Assembly (NCBI GenBank): GCA_002391105.1
Contig: DGRT01000120.1
Coordinates: forward strand, 1-19,455
Length of the DNA stretch: 19,455 nt
Direction: 5' to 3'
From: Lachnospiraceae bacterium UBA4381
GTDB taxonomy: Bacteria; Bacillota; Clostridia; Lachnospirales; Lachnospiraceae
Shown piece after piece: positions 7,255-13,914 of the stretch. Positions within the stretch are counted from its first letter, which is position 1, and every line of letters begins with the position of its first letter. A program made the position numbers and the translations under genes. Under the pieces are notes generated by a model. The model was not told the DNA's origin, made no database searches, and saw only the letters and a list, made by a program, of their open reading frames with translations.

Positions 7255-7404
7255 ATGGAAAAGGTTTATAAGGTATTAAAAAATGCAGGCGGAGCTAATA
7301 TCACACTTGGAGTATTACTTATCGTATTTGGTGTGACAGTTGGAATACTAAATATCGTTACAGGTGCATCACTTCTTAAAAACCGTAAGAATATTCTGTT
7401 TTAA
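7255..7404 (+). CDS. 49-residue single-pass membrane protein, unknown function
   Basis: An AUG at 7255 behind a TGGAGGTGA site (7241-7249) encodes 49 residues, from MEKVYKVLKN to KNRKNILF. One hydrophobic helix (about residues 16-40, rich in Val, Ile, Leu and Gly) is flanked by lysines on both sides, as in a small integral membrane protein or peptide subunit. The strong ribosome binding site, clean stop and hydrophobic pattern argue that it is a real gene. It follows pyrE by 43 bases with no terminator between. I do not recognise a named family. Confidence 0.75.
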   Translation: MEKVYKVLKNAGGANITLGVLLIVFGVTVGILNIVTGASLLKNRKNILF

Positions 7405-7418
7405 TATATCGGTCGTAA

Positions 7419-7461
7419 AATAACCGGACTAATGCATAGGAAGGCATCTGTTCCGGTTATT
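7419..7461 (+). promoter_or_regulatory. Two-tier hairpin before the patatin gene
   Basis: AATAACCGGA (7419-7428) is a perfect complement of TCCGGTTATT (7452-7461). Inside the loop, ATGC and GCAT can form a second short stem. No T tract follows (CAAGAATCG), so this is not a classic terminator. It may still end the pyrE transcript or act as an RNA or DNA control site for the next gene. Confidence 0.4.
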
Positions 7462-7518
7462 CAAGAATCGATGTACTGGTTCTGACTCCCGTAGTGAATT
7501 GATTTGGAGGCTTCATAT

Positions 7519-8373
7519 ATGTCTAAAACTGGTCTTGTGGTTGAAGGTGGTGGTATCAGAGGTATCTATGCGTCCGGTGTACTGGATGAGCTTCTGGTAC
7601 AGGGTATAAAAGTAGATGGGCTGGTAGGTGTATCTGCCGGTATCATACATGGTATTTCTTATGTTTCTGAGCAGTATGGCCGTAATATAAGATATTTTCT
7701 TAAATACAGATCTGATAAACGCTTTATGAGTATGGATTCCTTTATCAGAAGCGGCAATGTATGTAATACCGAGTTTTGCTATGACGAGATTCCCTATAAG
7801 CTGAGTAAGTTTGATTTTGATACATTCAGCAGGCGTGCAGAGGAGATAGAGACATATTCGACAGTTACCAGTCTTGAGACAGGGGAGCCAGAATACATCA
7901 GGCTTCTGGATGTACGTACTCAGATGAATGCCGTAAGGGCTTCAGCATCCCTGCCGCTTATTTCTGAAAATGTCGAGTATGACGGGCATCTTTATCTGGA
8001 TGGCGGTTCTTCGGACAGCATACCGCTTGGATTTATGATGGGTAAAGGCTTTATGAAGAATATTGTTATACTCACAAGACCACAGGGCTACGTAAAAAAG
8101 CCGGACAAGCTCATGCCTCTTATGAAGCTTAAATATAAAGAATATCCTGAGTATTTGAGAACCTGTGAGAGAAGACATGTGATGTACAATGAAGAACTTC
8201 GTCTTATCGATAGAGAAGAGGCAAAGGGAAATATAGTCGTTATCAGACCGAGCCGTGATCTGGGAGTGGGAAGAGCGGATAAGGATCTTGAGAAAATCAA
8301 GAGAATATATAAGCTTGGAAGATTTGATGCTCAGAATGCATTAGGGGATATAAAAAAGCTGTATAACATATGA
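7519..8373 (+). CDS. Patatin-like phospholipase (YjjU-type serine hydrolase)
   Basis: This is a predicted cytoplasmic lipid acyl hydrolase of the patatin fold with a Ser-Asp dyad. GGGIRG (residues 10-15) is the oxyanion loop and GVSAG (37-41) is the nucleophile elbow with S39. DGG (161-163, in LYLDGGSSDSIPL) supplies the catalytic Asp. The 284-residue length and the DSIPL extension fit the bacterial YjjU-like subgroup. No signal peptide is seen. TTGGAGG lies 8 bases before the AUG at 7519. The gene is bounded upstream by a two-tier hairpin and downstream by the tRNA-Gly promoter, so it appears monocistronic. The substrate is unknown. Confidence 0.9.
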   Translation: MSKTGLVVEGGGIRGIYASGVLDELLVQGIKVDGLVGVSAGIIHGISYVSEQYGRNIRYFLKYRSDKRFMSMDSFIRSGNVCNTEFCYDEIPYKLSKFDFDTFSRRAEEIETYSTVTSLETGEPEYIRLLDVRTQMNAVRASASLPLISENVEYDGHLYLDGGSSDSIPLGFMMGKGFMKNIVILTRPQGYVKKPDKLMPLMKLKYKEYPEYLRTCERRHVMYNEELRLIDREEAKGNIVVIRPSRDLGVGRADKDLEKIKRIYKLGRFDAQNALGDIKKLYNI

Positions 8374-8384
8374 TTAAAAAGTTG

Positions 8385-8413
8385 TTGACATGACTTAGTC
8401 TTTATGATAATAT
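8385..8413 (+). promoter_or_regulatory. Promoter of tRNA-Gly
   Basis: A perfect TTGACA -35 box (8385-8390) is followed by the AT-rich TATGATAATAT (8403-8413). TAATAT at 8408-8413 gives a 17-base spacer and GATAAT at 8406-8411 gives 15. The tRNA begins 36 bases after this region. Confidence 0.65.
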
Positions 8414-8448
8414 ATCATCCGTTGACGACATAAACATAAGTCGTGTAT

Positions 8449-8520
<72 letters not shown>

Positions 8521-8551
8521 TTTTTTATTTCTGTTTAACTGATCTTTATAA

Positions 8552-8580
8552 TTGACAAAACCATACAAAGTGTCTAAAAT
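8552..8580 (+). promoter_or_regulatory. Promoter of the Fur-family metal operon
   Basis: TTGACA (8552-8557) and TAAAAT (8575-8580) are separated by 17 bases, a near-perfect sigma-A promoter. The start point near 8587 lies inside operator 1, so repressor binding would block RNA polymerase directly. Confidence 0.75.
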
Positions 8581-8594
8581 GAAAATCGTTTTCA
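8580..8594 (+). promoter_or_regulatory. Fur-family operator 1
   Basis: TGAAAATCGTTTTCA is an inverted repeat (TGAAAA/TTTTCA around TCG) resembling Fur-family boxes of the TGAtAATnATTaTCA type. It overlaps the last base of the -10 box and the predicted start point. The adjacent gene encodes a Fur-family repressor, so autoregulation is the natural reading. Confidence 0.7.
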
Positions 8595-8598
8595 AATT

Positions 8599-8623
8599 AA
8601 AAATGAAAATGGTTTTCATTTTT
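8599..8623 (+). promoter_or_regulatory. Fur-family operator 2
   Basis: This is an 11-3-11 perfect palindrome centred on TGG at 8610-8612, with the core ATGAAAATGGTTTTCAT. It shares the TGAAAA/TTTTCA half-sites of operator 1, and the two centres are 24 bp apart. It lies in the 5' untranslated region, downstream of the start point. Confidence 0.7.
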
Positions 8624-8680
8624 CTTTTATAAGGGTATAGTATAAAGATATATGTATTTTGTTATTATCTGGAGCAGAAT

Positions 8681-9109
8681 ATGACTTTAAAAACAAATTA
8701 TAAAACAAATTATAATACAAAACATAGGGCTGAACTTACTGCATTTTTAATGAGCAGGGCGGGGAAACATGTTACTGTTTCGGATGTTTGTGAATATTTT
8801 GAGAAAAAGGGTGTAGCCATTGGAGTGACCACTGTCTATCGTCAGCTTGATAAGATGGTTGAAGAGGGACTGGTCAATAAATATATTCTGGATAATAACA
8901 GCTCGGCGTGTTATGAATATGTTGCTTCAGAGAAGCAGATAGATAATATGGTTTCCTGTTATCATTGTAAATGTGAAAAATGTGGCAGGCTGATACATCT
9001 GCATTGTGATGAGATAATGGGAATCATTAAGCATATAGAGGAGGAACACAGCTTTACCGTAAATCCAAGAAGGACGGTATTCTATGGACTGTGCGAAAAC
9101 TGCAGGTGA
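8681..9109 (+). CDS. Fur-family metal-responsive repressor (probably Zur)
   Basis: This 142-residue regulator has a winged-helix N-terminal half, with the recognition helix in VAIGVTTVYRQLDKMVEEGLV (residues 45-65). The C-terminal half is metal-binding: two CxxC pairs, C98/C101 and C138/C141, form the structural zinc site, and histidines in the H106-L-H108-C109 segment and around H118/H123 can form the sensory site. GGAG stands 6 bases upstream of the AUG. It is the first gene before an ABC ATPase and permease of the zinc/manganese type, with two palindromic operators at the promoter. It therefore probably represses metal uptake, and itself, when metal is replete. Zinc is the best guess, but iron or manganese cannot be excluded from sequence alone, so no symbol is given. 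Confidence 0.9.
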   Translation: MTLKTNYKTNYNTKHRAELTAFLMSRAGKHVTVSDVCEYFEKKGVAIGVTTVYRQLDKMVEEGLVNKYILDNNSSACYEYVASEKQIDNMVSCYHCKCEKCGRLIHLHCDEIMGIIKHIEEEHSFTVNPRRTVFYGLCENCR

Positions 9110-9220
9110 CAGTGATTATAGATGCTGCGGTAAAGGGGCTGCGCCTGTTAATAGATGAGCCGGGAAATGATGCAGGCTGTGATATTCTGTGGCTGAGTAT
9201 TAAACAGAGTTGGAGAAAAA

Positions 9221-9940
9221 ATGAATTATATAGAAGTAAATGATATAACAACCGGATATGATGGTATCCCACTTACAAAGCATATTAGTTTTAATGTGGA
9301 AAAGGGTTCCTATCTATGTATCGTTGGGGAAAATGGAGCCGGTAAGAGTACGCTGATGAAAACTCTGCTCAGACTTATTCCGCCTGTAAAGGGGGAGATT
9401 AAGTATAGTGAGGAGATAGGTCTCAGGGATATAGGTTATCTTCCTCAGCAGACCATAGTTCAGAAGGATTTTCCTGCCAGTGTGTGGGAGATAGTTGTGT
9501 CCGGAAATCTTTCGAGGTCAGGACTCAGACCGTTTTATAACAGCGAAGAGAAGAAGCGTGCGAAGGACAGTCTGAAGAAACTGGATGCCTATGATCTTCG
9601 TAAGAAGACCTTTAGAAATCTGTCGGGGGGACAGCAGCAGAGAGTCCTTCTGGCAAGAGCACTTACTGCTACTAATAAGCTGATACTTCTGGATGAACCT
9701 GTGAGCGGATTGGATCCCAAGGTTACAGAGGAACTGTACAGGGTTGTAAAAATCCTAAATGATGATGGCGTTACTATTATTATGATATCTCATGATATAG
9801 GAACTGCTGTAAGATACTCCAGTCATATACTGCATCTCGGTAATAAACAGCTTTTTTATGGTGCTACAGCAGACTATGTGAAGAGTGATGCTTATAAGTA
9901 TTTCTCATTTTCACAGGAGGAGGATGATAAGGATGAGTGA
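9221..9940 (+). CDS. znuC: Metal ABC transporter, ATP-binding protein (ZnuC/MntB type)
   Basis: The 239-residue ATPase has every ABC motif: Walker A GENGAGKST (residues 36-44), Q-loop LPQQ, signature LSGGQQQ, Walker B LILLDEP and H-loop ISHD. The short N-terminal form and the overlap with an ABC-3 family permease place it in the zinc/manganese importer family. A TTGGAG site precedes the AUG. The stop codon lies 8 bases inside the permease gene, indicating translational coupling. Control probably comes from the Fur-family operators upstream of 8681; the 111 bases separating it from the repressor gene show no promoter or terminator. The symbol assumes zinc; manganese is possible. Confidence 0.92.
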   Translation: MNYIEVNDITTGYDGIPLTKHISFNVEKGSYLCIVGENGAGKSTLMKTLLRLIPPVKGEIKYSEEIGLRDIGYLPQQTIVQKDFPASVWEIVVSGNLSRSGLRPFYNSEEKKRAKDSLKKLDAYDLRKKTFRNLSGGQQQRVLLARALTATNKLILLDEPVSGLDPKVTEELYRVVKILNDDGVTIIMISHDIGTAVRYSSHILHLGNKQLFYGATADYVKSDAYKYFSFSQEEDDKDE

Positions 9941-10772
9941 ACTGATTTATTATCTTCAATTTGACTTTGTTATATATGCTCTCATAGTTGGCGTGCTTAT
10001 AGCATTATGTGCATCGCTACTGGGTGTAACTCTTGTGCTGAAAAGGTATTCCTTTATAGGTGATGGACTTTCACATGTTGCTTTTGGTGCGATGGCGATA
10101 GCTGCCGTTCTGAAGCTTTCCAGTAATACTATTATAGTGATGCCGGTTACTATACTTGTGGCGGTTCTTCTGCTCAGAGGCGGTAACAGATCCATGCTTA
10201 AGGGAGATGCTGCTATAGCCATGTTATCGGTAACAGCACTTGCCTTCGGATATATGCTGATGAATGTCTTTTCGGCATCTGCAAATGTTTCCGGTGATGT
10301 ATGCAGTACACTGTTTGGTTCTACATCCATACTTACACTTAAGACCAGCGAAGTGCTGATATGTATAGTTATTTCCATTATAGTTATAGCTCTTTATATA
10401 TTATTCTATAATAAGATATTTGCGGTAACCTTTGATGAAACCTTCTGCAGAGCTACAGGTGTGAATGCCGGAGCTTATAATTTTCTTATAGCGGTTATTA
10501 TTGCTGTAATAATCGTATTGGGGATGAATCTGGTAGGCAGTCTTTTAATATCTGCGCTGATTGTATTTCCTGCGCTTGCGGCAATGAGGCTTAGTGGTAC
10601 ATTTAAGGGTGTTGTGACACTTTCTGTTATCTTCTCGATTATTTGTTCTCTTAGTGGCATGATCATATCTATTCTTGCGGCTACACCTGTTGGAGCCACT
10701 ATAGTGGGAATGGATTTTATCTGCTTCATAATATGCTGGCTGATAGGGAGATTTATCCTGAAAACAGAATAG
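9933..10772 (+). CDS. znuB: Metal ABC transporter, permease (ZnuB type, ABC-3 family)
   Basis: This 279-residue integral membrane permease has about eight hydrophobic segments. The hallmark of the ABC-3 family, SLLGVTLVLKRYSFIGDGLSH, spans residues 28-48, and MNLVGSLLISALIVFPALAA lies near residue 200. An AGGAGGAGG run (9915-9923) sits inside the ATPase gene 9 bases before the AUG at 9933, so the two genes are translationally coupled; starts further upstream lie within the ATPase coding region and are not favoured. It forms the membrane channel for the ATPase. No solute-binding lipoprotein of normal length (about 300 residues) follows; only a very short lipoprotein does, so the binding component is either encoded elsewhere or lost. 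Confidence 0.93.
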   Translation: MSELIYYLQFDFVIYALIVGVLIALCASLLGVTLVLKRYSFIGDGLSHVAFGAMAIAAVLKLSSNTIIVMPVTILVAVLLLRGGNRSMLKGDAAIAMLSVTALAFGYMLMNVFSASANVSGDVCSTLFGSTSILTLKTSEVLICIVISIIVIALYILFYNKIFAVTFDETFCRATGVNAGAYNFLIAVIIAVIIVLGMNLVGSLLISALIVFPALAAMRLSGTFKGVVTLSVIFSIICSLSGMIISILAATPVGATIVGMDFICFIICWLIGRFILKTE

Positions 10773-10849
10773 CAGATGAATATATGCCGGCTGGTTAATA
10801 ATGGTTTTATATTAGTAGCAGGTAAATGGATATGAAACAAAGGAATGAA

Positions 10850-11065
10850 ATGATTAATAATAATATACTTAGAATTGATATGTTTAAAATGCCGGTTAAG
10901 GTCTGGCCCGGTTTTAAGCTATGTGCTTTAAGTATCGTTCTGGTGATGGGTCTGGCTGCCTGTGGCAATGAGTCGGGTGGAAGCAAGCTGCAGAGTACAA
11001 ATAGTGTTCAGGATACCATAAATCAGCAGATTGAATCAGAACAGACAAAAGACGGGGGGCACTGA
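10850..11065 (+). CDS. Short lipoprotein, probably truncated by a frameshift
   Basis: The N-terminal part is a lipoprotein signal: basic residues, a hydrophobic core (LCALSIVLVMG) and the lipobox LAAC with Cys at residue 38. A polar tail follows (SVQDTINQQIESEQTK) and ends in DGGH at a TGA. I chose the AUG at 10850 because AAAGGA stands 5 bases upstream; starts at 10826 and 10832 are also in frame. The G run at 11054-11059 has six Gs. With five, the frame stays open to 11114, adds 17 residues (TEADASFKVC and on), and its stop would overlap the trmL TTG by TTGA. The tail is far too short for a metal-binding protein. It is either a small accessory lipoprotein or a remnant of a larger one. Confidence 0.6.
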   Translation: MINNNILRIDMFKMPVKVWPGFKLCALSIVLVMGLAACGNESGGSKLQSTNSVQDTINQQIESEQTKDGGH

Positions 11066-11110
11066 AGCTGATGCCAGCTTCAAGGTGTGCAGTGAGGAAG
11101 GTACTGAAAA

Positions 11111-11620
11111 TTGATAAATATAGTTTTGCATCAGCCTGAAATACCATACAATACCGGAAATATTGGAAGAACCTGTGTCATAACCGGAGCGGCACTGCAT
11201 CTTATCAGACCTTATGGCTTTATGATAAATGATAAGATGATCAAAAGAGCCGGACTGGATTACTGGGACAGACTTGAAAAATATGAACATATTAATACAG
11301 ATGCTTTTTATGAGCATGTAAGGAGTGCAAATCCCGGAGCCAGAATATTCTATGCTACCACTAAAGGCAAACACCGCTACACGGATGTTCAATACCGGGA
11401 TAATGATTATATAATGTTTGGCAGTGAGGGTTCGGGAATACCGGAGGAGATTCTTAGTATTCATCCCGATGACTGTATCAGGATACCAATGCTGCCGGAT
11501 GAAAGGTCACTCAACCTTTCCAACAGCGTTGCCATAGTTCTGTATGAGGCTTTGAGACAGCTCGATTTTCCCGGACTGGAGTCGGAAGGCGAGCTGCACA
11601 GACTGACCTACTGTAAGTGA
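11111..11620 (+). CDS. trmL: tRNA (cytidine/uridine-34 2'-O)-methyltransferase
   Basis: This 169-residue SPOUT-class enzyme methylates the ribose of the wobble base in certain leucine tRNAs, using S-adenosylmethionine bound in a trefoil knot. The motifs are in order: NTGNIGRTC near residue 14, MFGSEGSGIP at about 101-110, and SLNLSNSVAIVLYEALRQ near 133-150. The start is a TTG at 11111; GAGGAAGG at 11094-11101 gives a 9-base spacer, and the next Met is residue 38, inside the core. It lies directly after the short lipoprotein gene and probably ends the metal operon transcript, with a terminator on its stop codon. Nothing suggests it acts in metal homeostasis. Confidence 0.93.
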   Translation: MINIVLHQPEIPYNTGNIGRTCVITGAALHLIRPYGFMINDKMIKRAGLDYWDRLEKYEHINTDAFYEHVRSANPGARIFYATTKGKHRYTDVQYRDNDYIMFGSEGSGIPEEILSIHPDDCIRIPMLPDERSLNLSNSVAIVLYEALRQLDFPGLESEGELHRLTYCK

Positions 11621-11647
11621 AAATGTCCTGCAAAGGGCATTTTTTTT
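11620..11647 (+). terminator. Intrinsic terminator after trmL
   Basis: AAAATGTCC (11620-11628) pairs with GGGCATTTT (11635-11643, one G-U pair) around TGCAAA, followed by more T residues to 11647. The stem begins on the last base of the trmL stop codon. Confidence 0.85.
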
Positions 11648-11682
11648 ATGAATGATTGTATATTTTTGACCGTAATTATTAG

Positions 11683-11711
11683 TTGACCATAATCTTTAAA
11701 AGCCTTATAAT
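11683..11711 (+). promoter_or_regulatory. Promoter of the LtaS-type synthase gene
   Basis: TTGACC (11683-11688) and a perfect TATAAT (11706-11711) are separated by 17 bases. Transcription would begin near 11718, about 52 bases before the AUG at 11770. Confidence 0.75.
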
Positions 11712-11769
11712 AATTTGTCATTGGTAAAGCTTTTTTTCAATCGATTAGTCTATCTTTGAGATATTGAAT

Positions 11770-13830
11770 ATGAAAGAAAAATTATTAAAAATTAAACAAT
11801 TTGTAGGTAAGTCGATTCGCAAATCATACGAAGTGCCTTTATGGAAATGGATCATAATATGCTTTGTTATGTCTATTATAGAGGTTGTTCTTCTTGAAAT
11901 GCTGGGAAGAAGGTCACTTCTCAGTCCATTTGTTTTTATTATACACAATCCACTGGTTACACTTTATAATATATTGATCGTGTTTTTTACCTTGTCCATA
12001 GCTCTTCTTTTTAAGAGGAGAGGCTTTGTGATGGGGCTTATTTTGATGCTGTGGCTTGCTGTCGGTACCATCAATTTTGTGTTGCAGGGAAACAGGATTA
12101 CACCGTTTTCGGCAATCGATTTTCTGATGGTTTCTGATGTGCTGAGTATGTTTAATATATATTTTAATCTGCCTCAGAGAATTGGAATATTTGCTGCAAT
12201 TATTATATTTATCATTTTACTTGTAGTTGCATTTCTTAAGATTCCCAAGATTAAGGGCAAGGTTAATTACATAGAGGGTTCTGTGGTTGTTCTGGTATCC
12301 TTTGTGCTGGTTTATATTATGACCGTTCTGGCACTTGAATCATCGATGATTTCGGATAAATTTACTAATCTGAATACAGCATATAAGAGCTATGGGTTCG
12401 CCTACTGCTTTGCAAACAGTGTGATAGATCAGGGAATCTCCAAGCCTGATGATTACAGCCTGGAAGAAATAACTAAGATAGAGGATGATATATCGGATAT
12501 CAAGGTACCTCACAGATTATATCCTTATAAGAATAATCAGAAGCAGCTTCCCAATATCATAGTTATTCAGTTGGAATCCTTTATAGATATAGGAAGAGTA
12601 AATGGCGTTCATACGGATATTGAATCTATACCGAATTTCAAGAAGCTTCAGGAGGACTATCCTTCCGGTTTTCTGAATGTACCTGCGATTGGCGCCGGTA
12701 CTGCAAATACCGAATTTGAGATAATTACCGGAATGAAGAGTAAGTCCTTTGGTGCAGGAGAGTATCCTTATAAGACGGTACTTACGACTACTCCCTGTGA
12801 AAGTATGGCGCAGCTTCTGCTGAGACAGGGGTACGGAACTCACGCTATTCACAATAATAAGGCGAAGTTCTATTCGAGAGATGAGAGCTATGCAAGTCTT
12901 GGCTTTCAGACCTTTACATCGCTGGAATATATGCTGCATTTTGAAAGAACCAGAACCGGATGGGCAAAGGATAACTGCCTTCCGGAAGAGATATTTAAGG
13001 CTATAGACTGCGACGAGGAACCGGATTTTGTATTTACCATCTCTGTTCAGGGACATGGCAAGTACCCAAAGACTGAGCTGAAGACGGAGGAGCACGTAAA
13101 GGTGACTCTGGATTCGGAGGATCCGGAGCTTACATATCAGTTTGGTTACTTTGTAAATCAATGCTATGAAATGGATCAGATGATTGGCGAGTTAAAGAAG
13201 ATGCTTGATGAAAGAGAAGAGGACTATGTGCTCCTTCTCTATGGGGATCATATTCCTAATCTTACCTTTGAGGAAGGTCAGTTTAACTCAGGAACAGAAT
13301 CGCAGACGGAATATGTTATAGTAAGCAGCTTTGATCTGGGACTTGAAGATAAAGATATGTATACATATGAGATGTCAGATTATCTTCTTCGTGCGCTGGA
13401 TCTGGGACCGGGTGTGATGCAGGATATTCATGATGAATACTATGATTCAAAGCATCCTGATCTGAACATGGCATATGACTCAAAGGCTGTTTTGATGCAG
13501 TATGATATGCTTTATGGTGACAGGTATATTTATAACTATATAGAACCTTATGAAAGGTATCCGATGAAGCTTGGTATATATGACATAACAGTTGATTCGG
13601 CTGTTTATAATGAGGTCAATGGTCTAACTGTGAAGGGTGAGAATTTTACCGAGTTTTCCAAGATTCTTATAAATGATGACCGGCAGGATACCCTGTATGT
13701 GGATGAGAATACCCTGATGATCATTTCGGATAATATGGGGGATATCGAAGCCGGGGACGAGATATGTGTGGCTCAGATAGACAAGAATAAACATGAACTG
13801 TCCAGGTCTAATTCCATAACGTATTATTGA
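11770..13830 (+). CDS. LtaS-family polyglycerolphosphate (lipoteichoic acid) synthase with C-terminal extension
   Basis: This 686-residue membrane enzyme has five predicted helices (about residues 27-43, 54-80, 87-105, 137-156 and 170-189) and an outer-face sulfatase-type domain. Matching LtaS, QLES (267-270) gives metal ligand E269, GTANTEFE (310-317) gives T311 as the likely nucleophile, VQGHGKYP (426-433) supplies a conserved His, and YGDH (491-494) supplies D493/H494. LtaS enzymes polymerise glycerol phosphate from phosphatidylglycerol onto a glycolipid anchor. Residues from about 600 to 686 form an extra beta-rich tail (GIYDITVDSAVYNEVNGLTV and on) resembling an IPT/TIG-like module. The AUG at 11770 is preferred over the TTG at 11764; neither has a strong ribosome binding site. 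Other LtaS-like enzymes act as primases or modify glycans, so the exact product is uncertain. Confidence 0.88.
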   Translation: MKEKLLKIKQFVGKSIRKSYEVPLWKWIIICFVMSIIEVVLLEMLGRRSLLSPFVFIIHNPLVTLYNILIVFFTLSIALLFKRRGFVMGLILMLWLAVGTINFVLQGNRITPFSAIDFLMVSDVLSMFNIYFNLPQRIGIFAAIIIFIILLVVAFLKIPKIKGKVNYIEGSVVVLVSFVLVYIMTVLALESSMISDKFTNLNTAYKSYGFAYCFANSVIDQGISKPDDYSLEEITKIEDDISDIKVPHRLYPYKNNQKQLPNIIVIQLESFIDIGRVNGVHTDIESIPNFKKLQEDYPSGFLNVPAIGAGTANTEFEIITGMKSKSFGAGEYPYKTVLTTTPCESMAQLLLRQGYGTHAIHNNKAKFYSRDESYASLGFQTFTSLEYMLHFERTRTGWAKDNCLPEEIFKAIDCDEEPDFVFTISVQGHGKYPKTELKTEEHVKVTLDSEDPELTYQFGYFVNQCYEMDQMIGELKKMLDEREEDYVLLLYGDHIPNLTFEEGQFNSGTESQTEYVIVSSFDLGLEDKDMYTYEMSDYLLRALDLGPGVMQDIHDEYYDSKHPDLNMAYDSKAVLMQYDMLYGDRYIYNYIEPYERYPMKLGIYDITVDSAVYNEVNGLTVKGENFTEFSKILINDDRQDTLYVDENTLMIISDNMGDIEAGDEICVAQIDKNKHELSRSNSITYY

Positions 13831-13864
13831 TGACTGTTTATCGTTCATGATATTTAATGTGATT

Positions 13865-13890
13865 TGACAGATTTGACTAATTATCTGTCA
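13865..13890 (+). promoter_or_regulatory. Inverted repeat upstream of typA
   Basis: TGACAGAT (13865-13872) and ATCTGTCA (13883-13890) are perfect complements around a 10-base loop. The repeat lies 12 bases before the typA ribosome binding site. It could be a leader hairpin or an operator; no T tract follows. Confidence 0.35.
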
Positions 13891-13914
13891 GTTCTGATTA
13901 CAAAGGAGAAATAT

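Noticed and set aside
9110..9220. Possible small gene between the repressor and the ABC ATPase
   Set aside because: No ORF with a ribosome binding site could be supported in these 111 bases.
12517..13161. Minus-strand ORF of 214 residues opposite the LtaS-type gene
   Set aside because: Shadow of the catalytic domain on the other strand; no start signal or recognisable protein.
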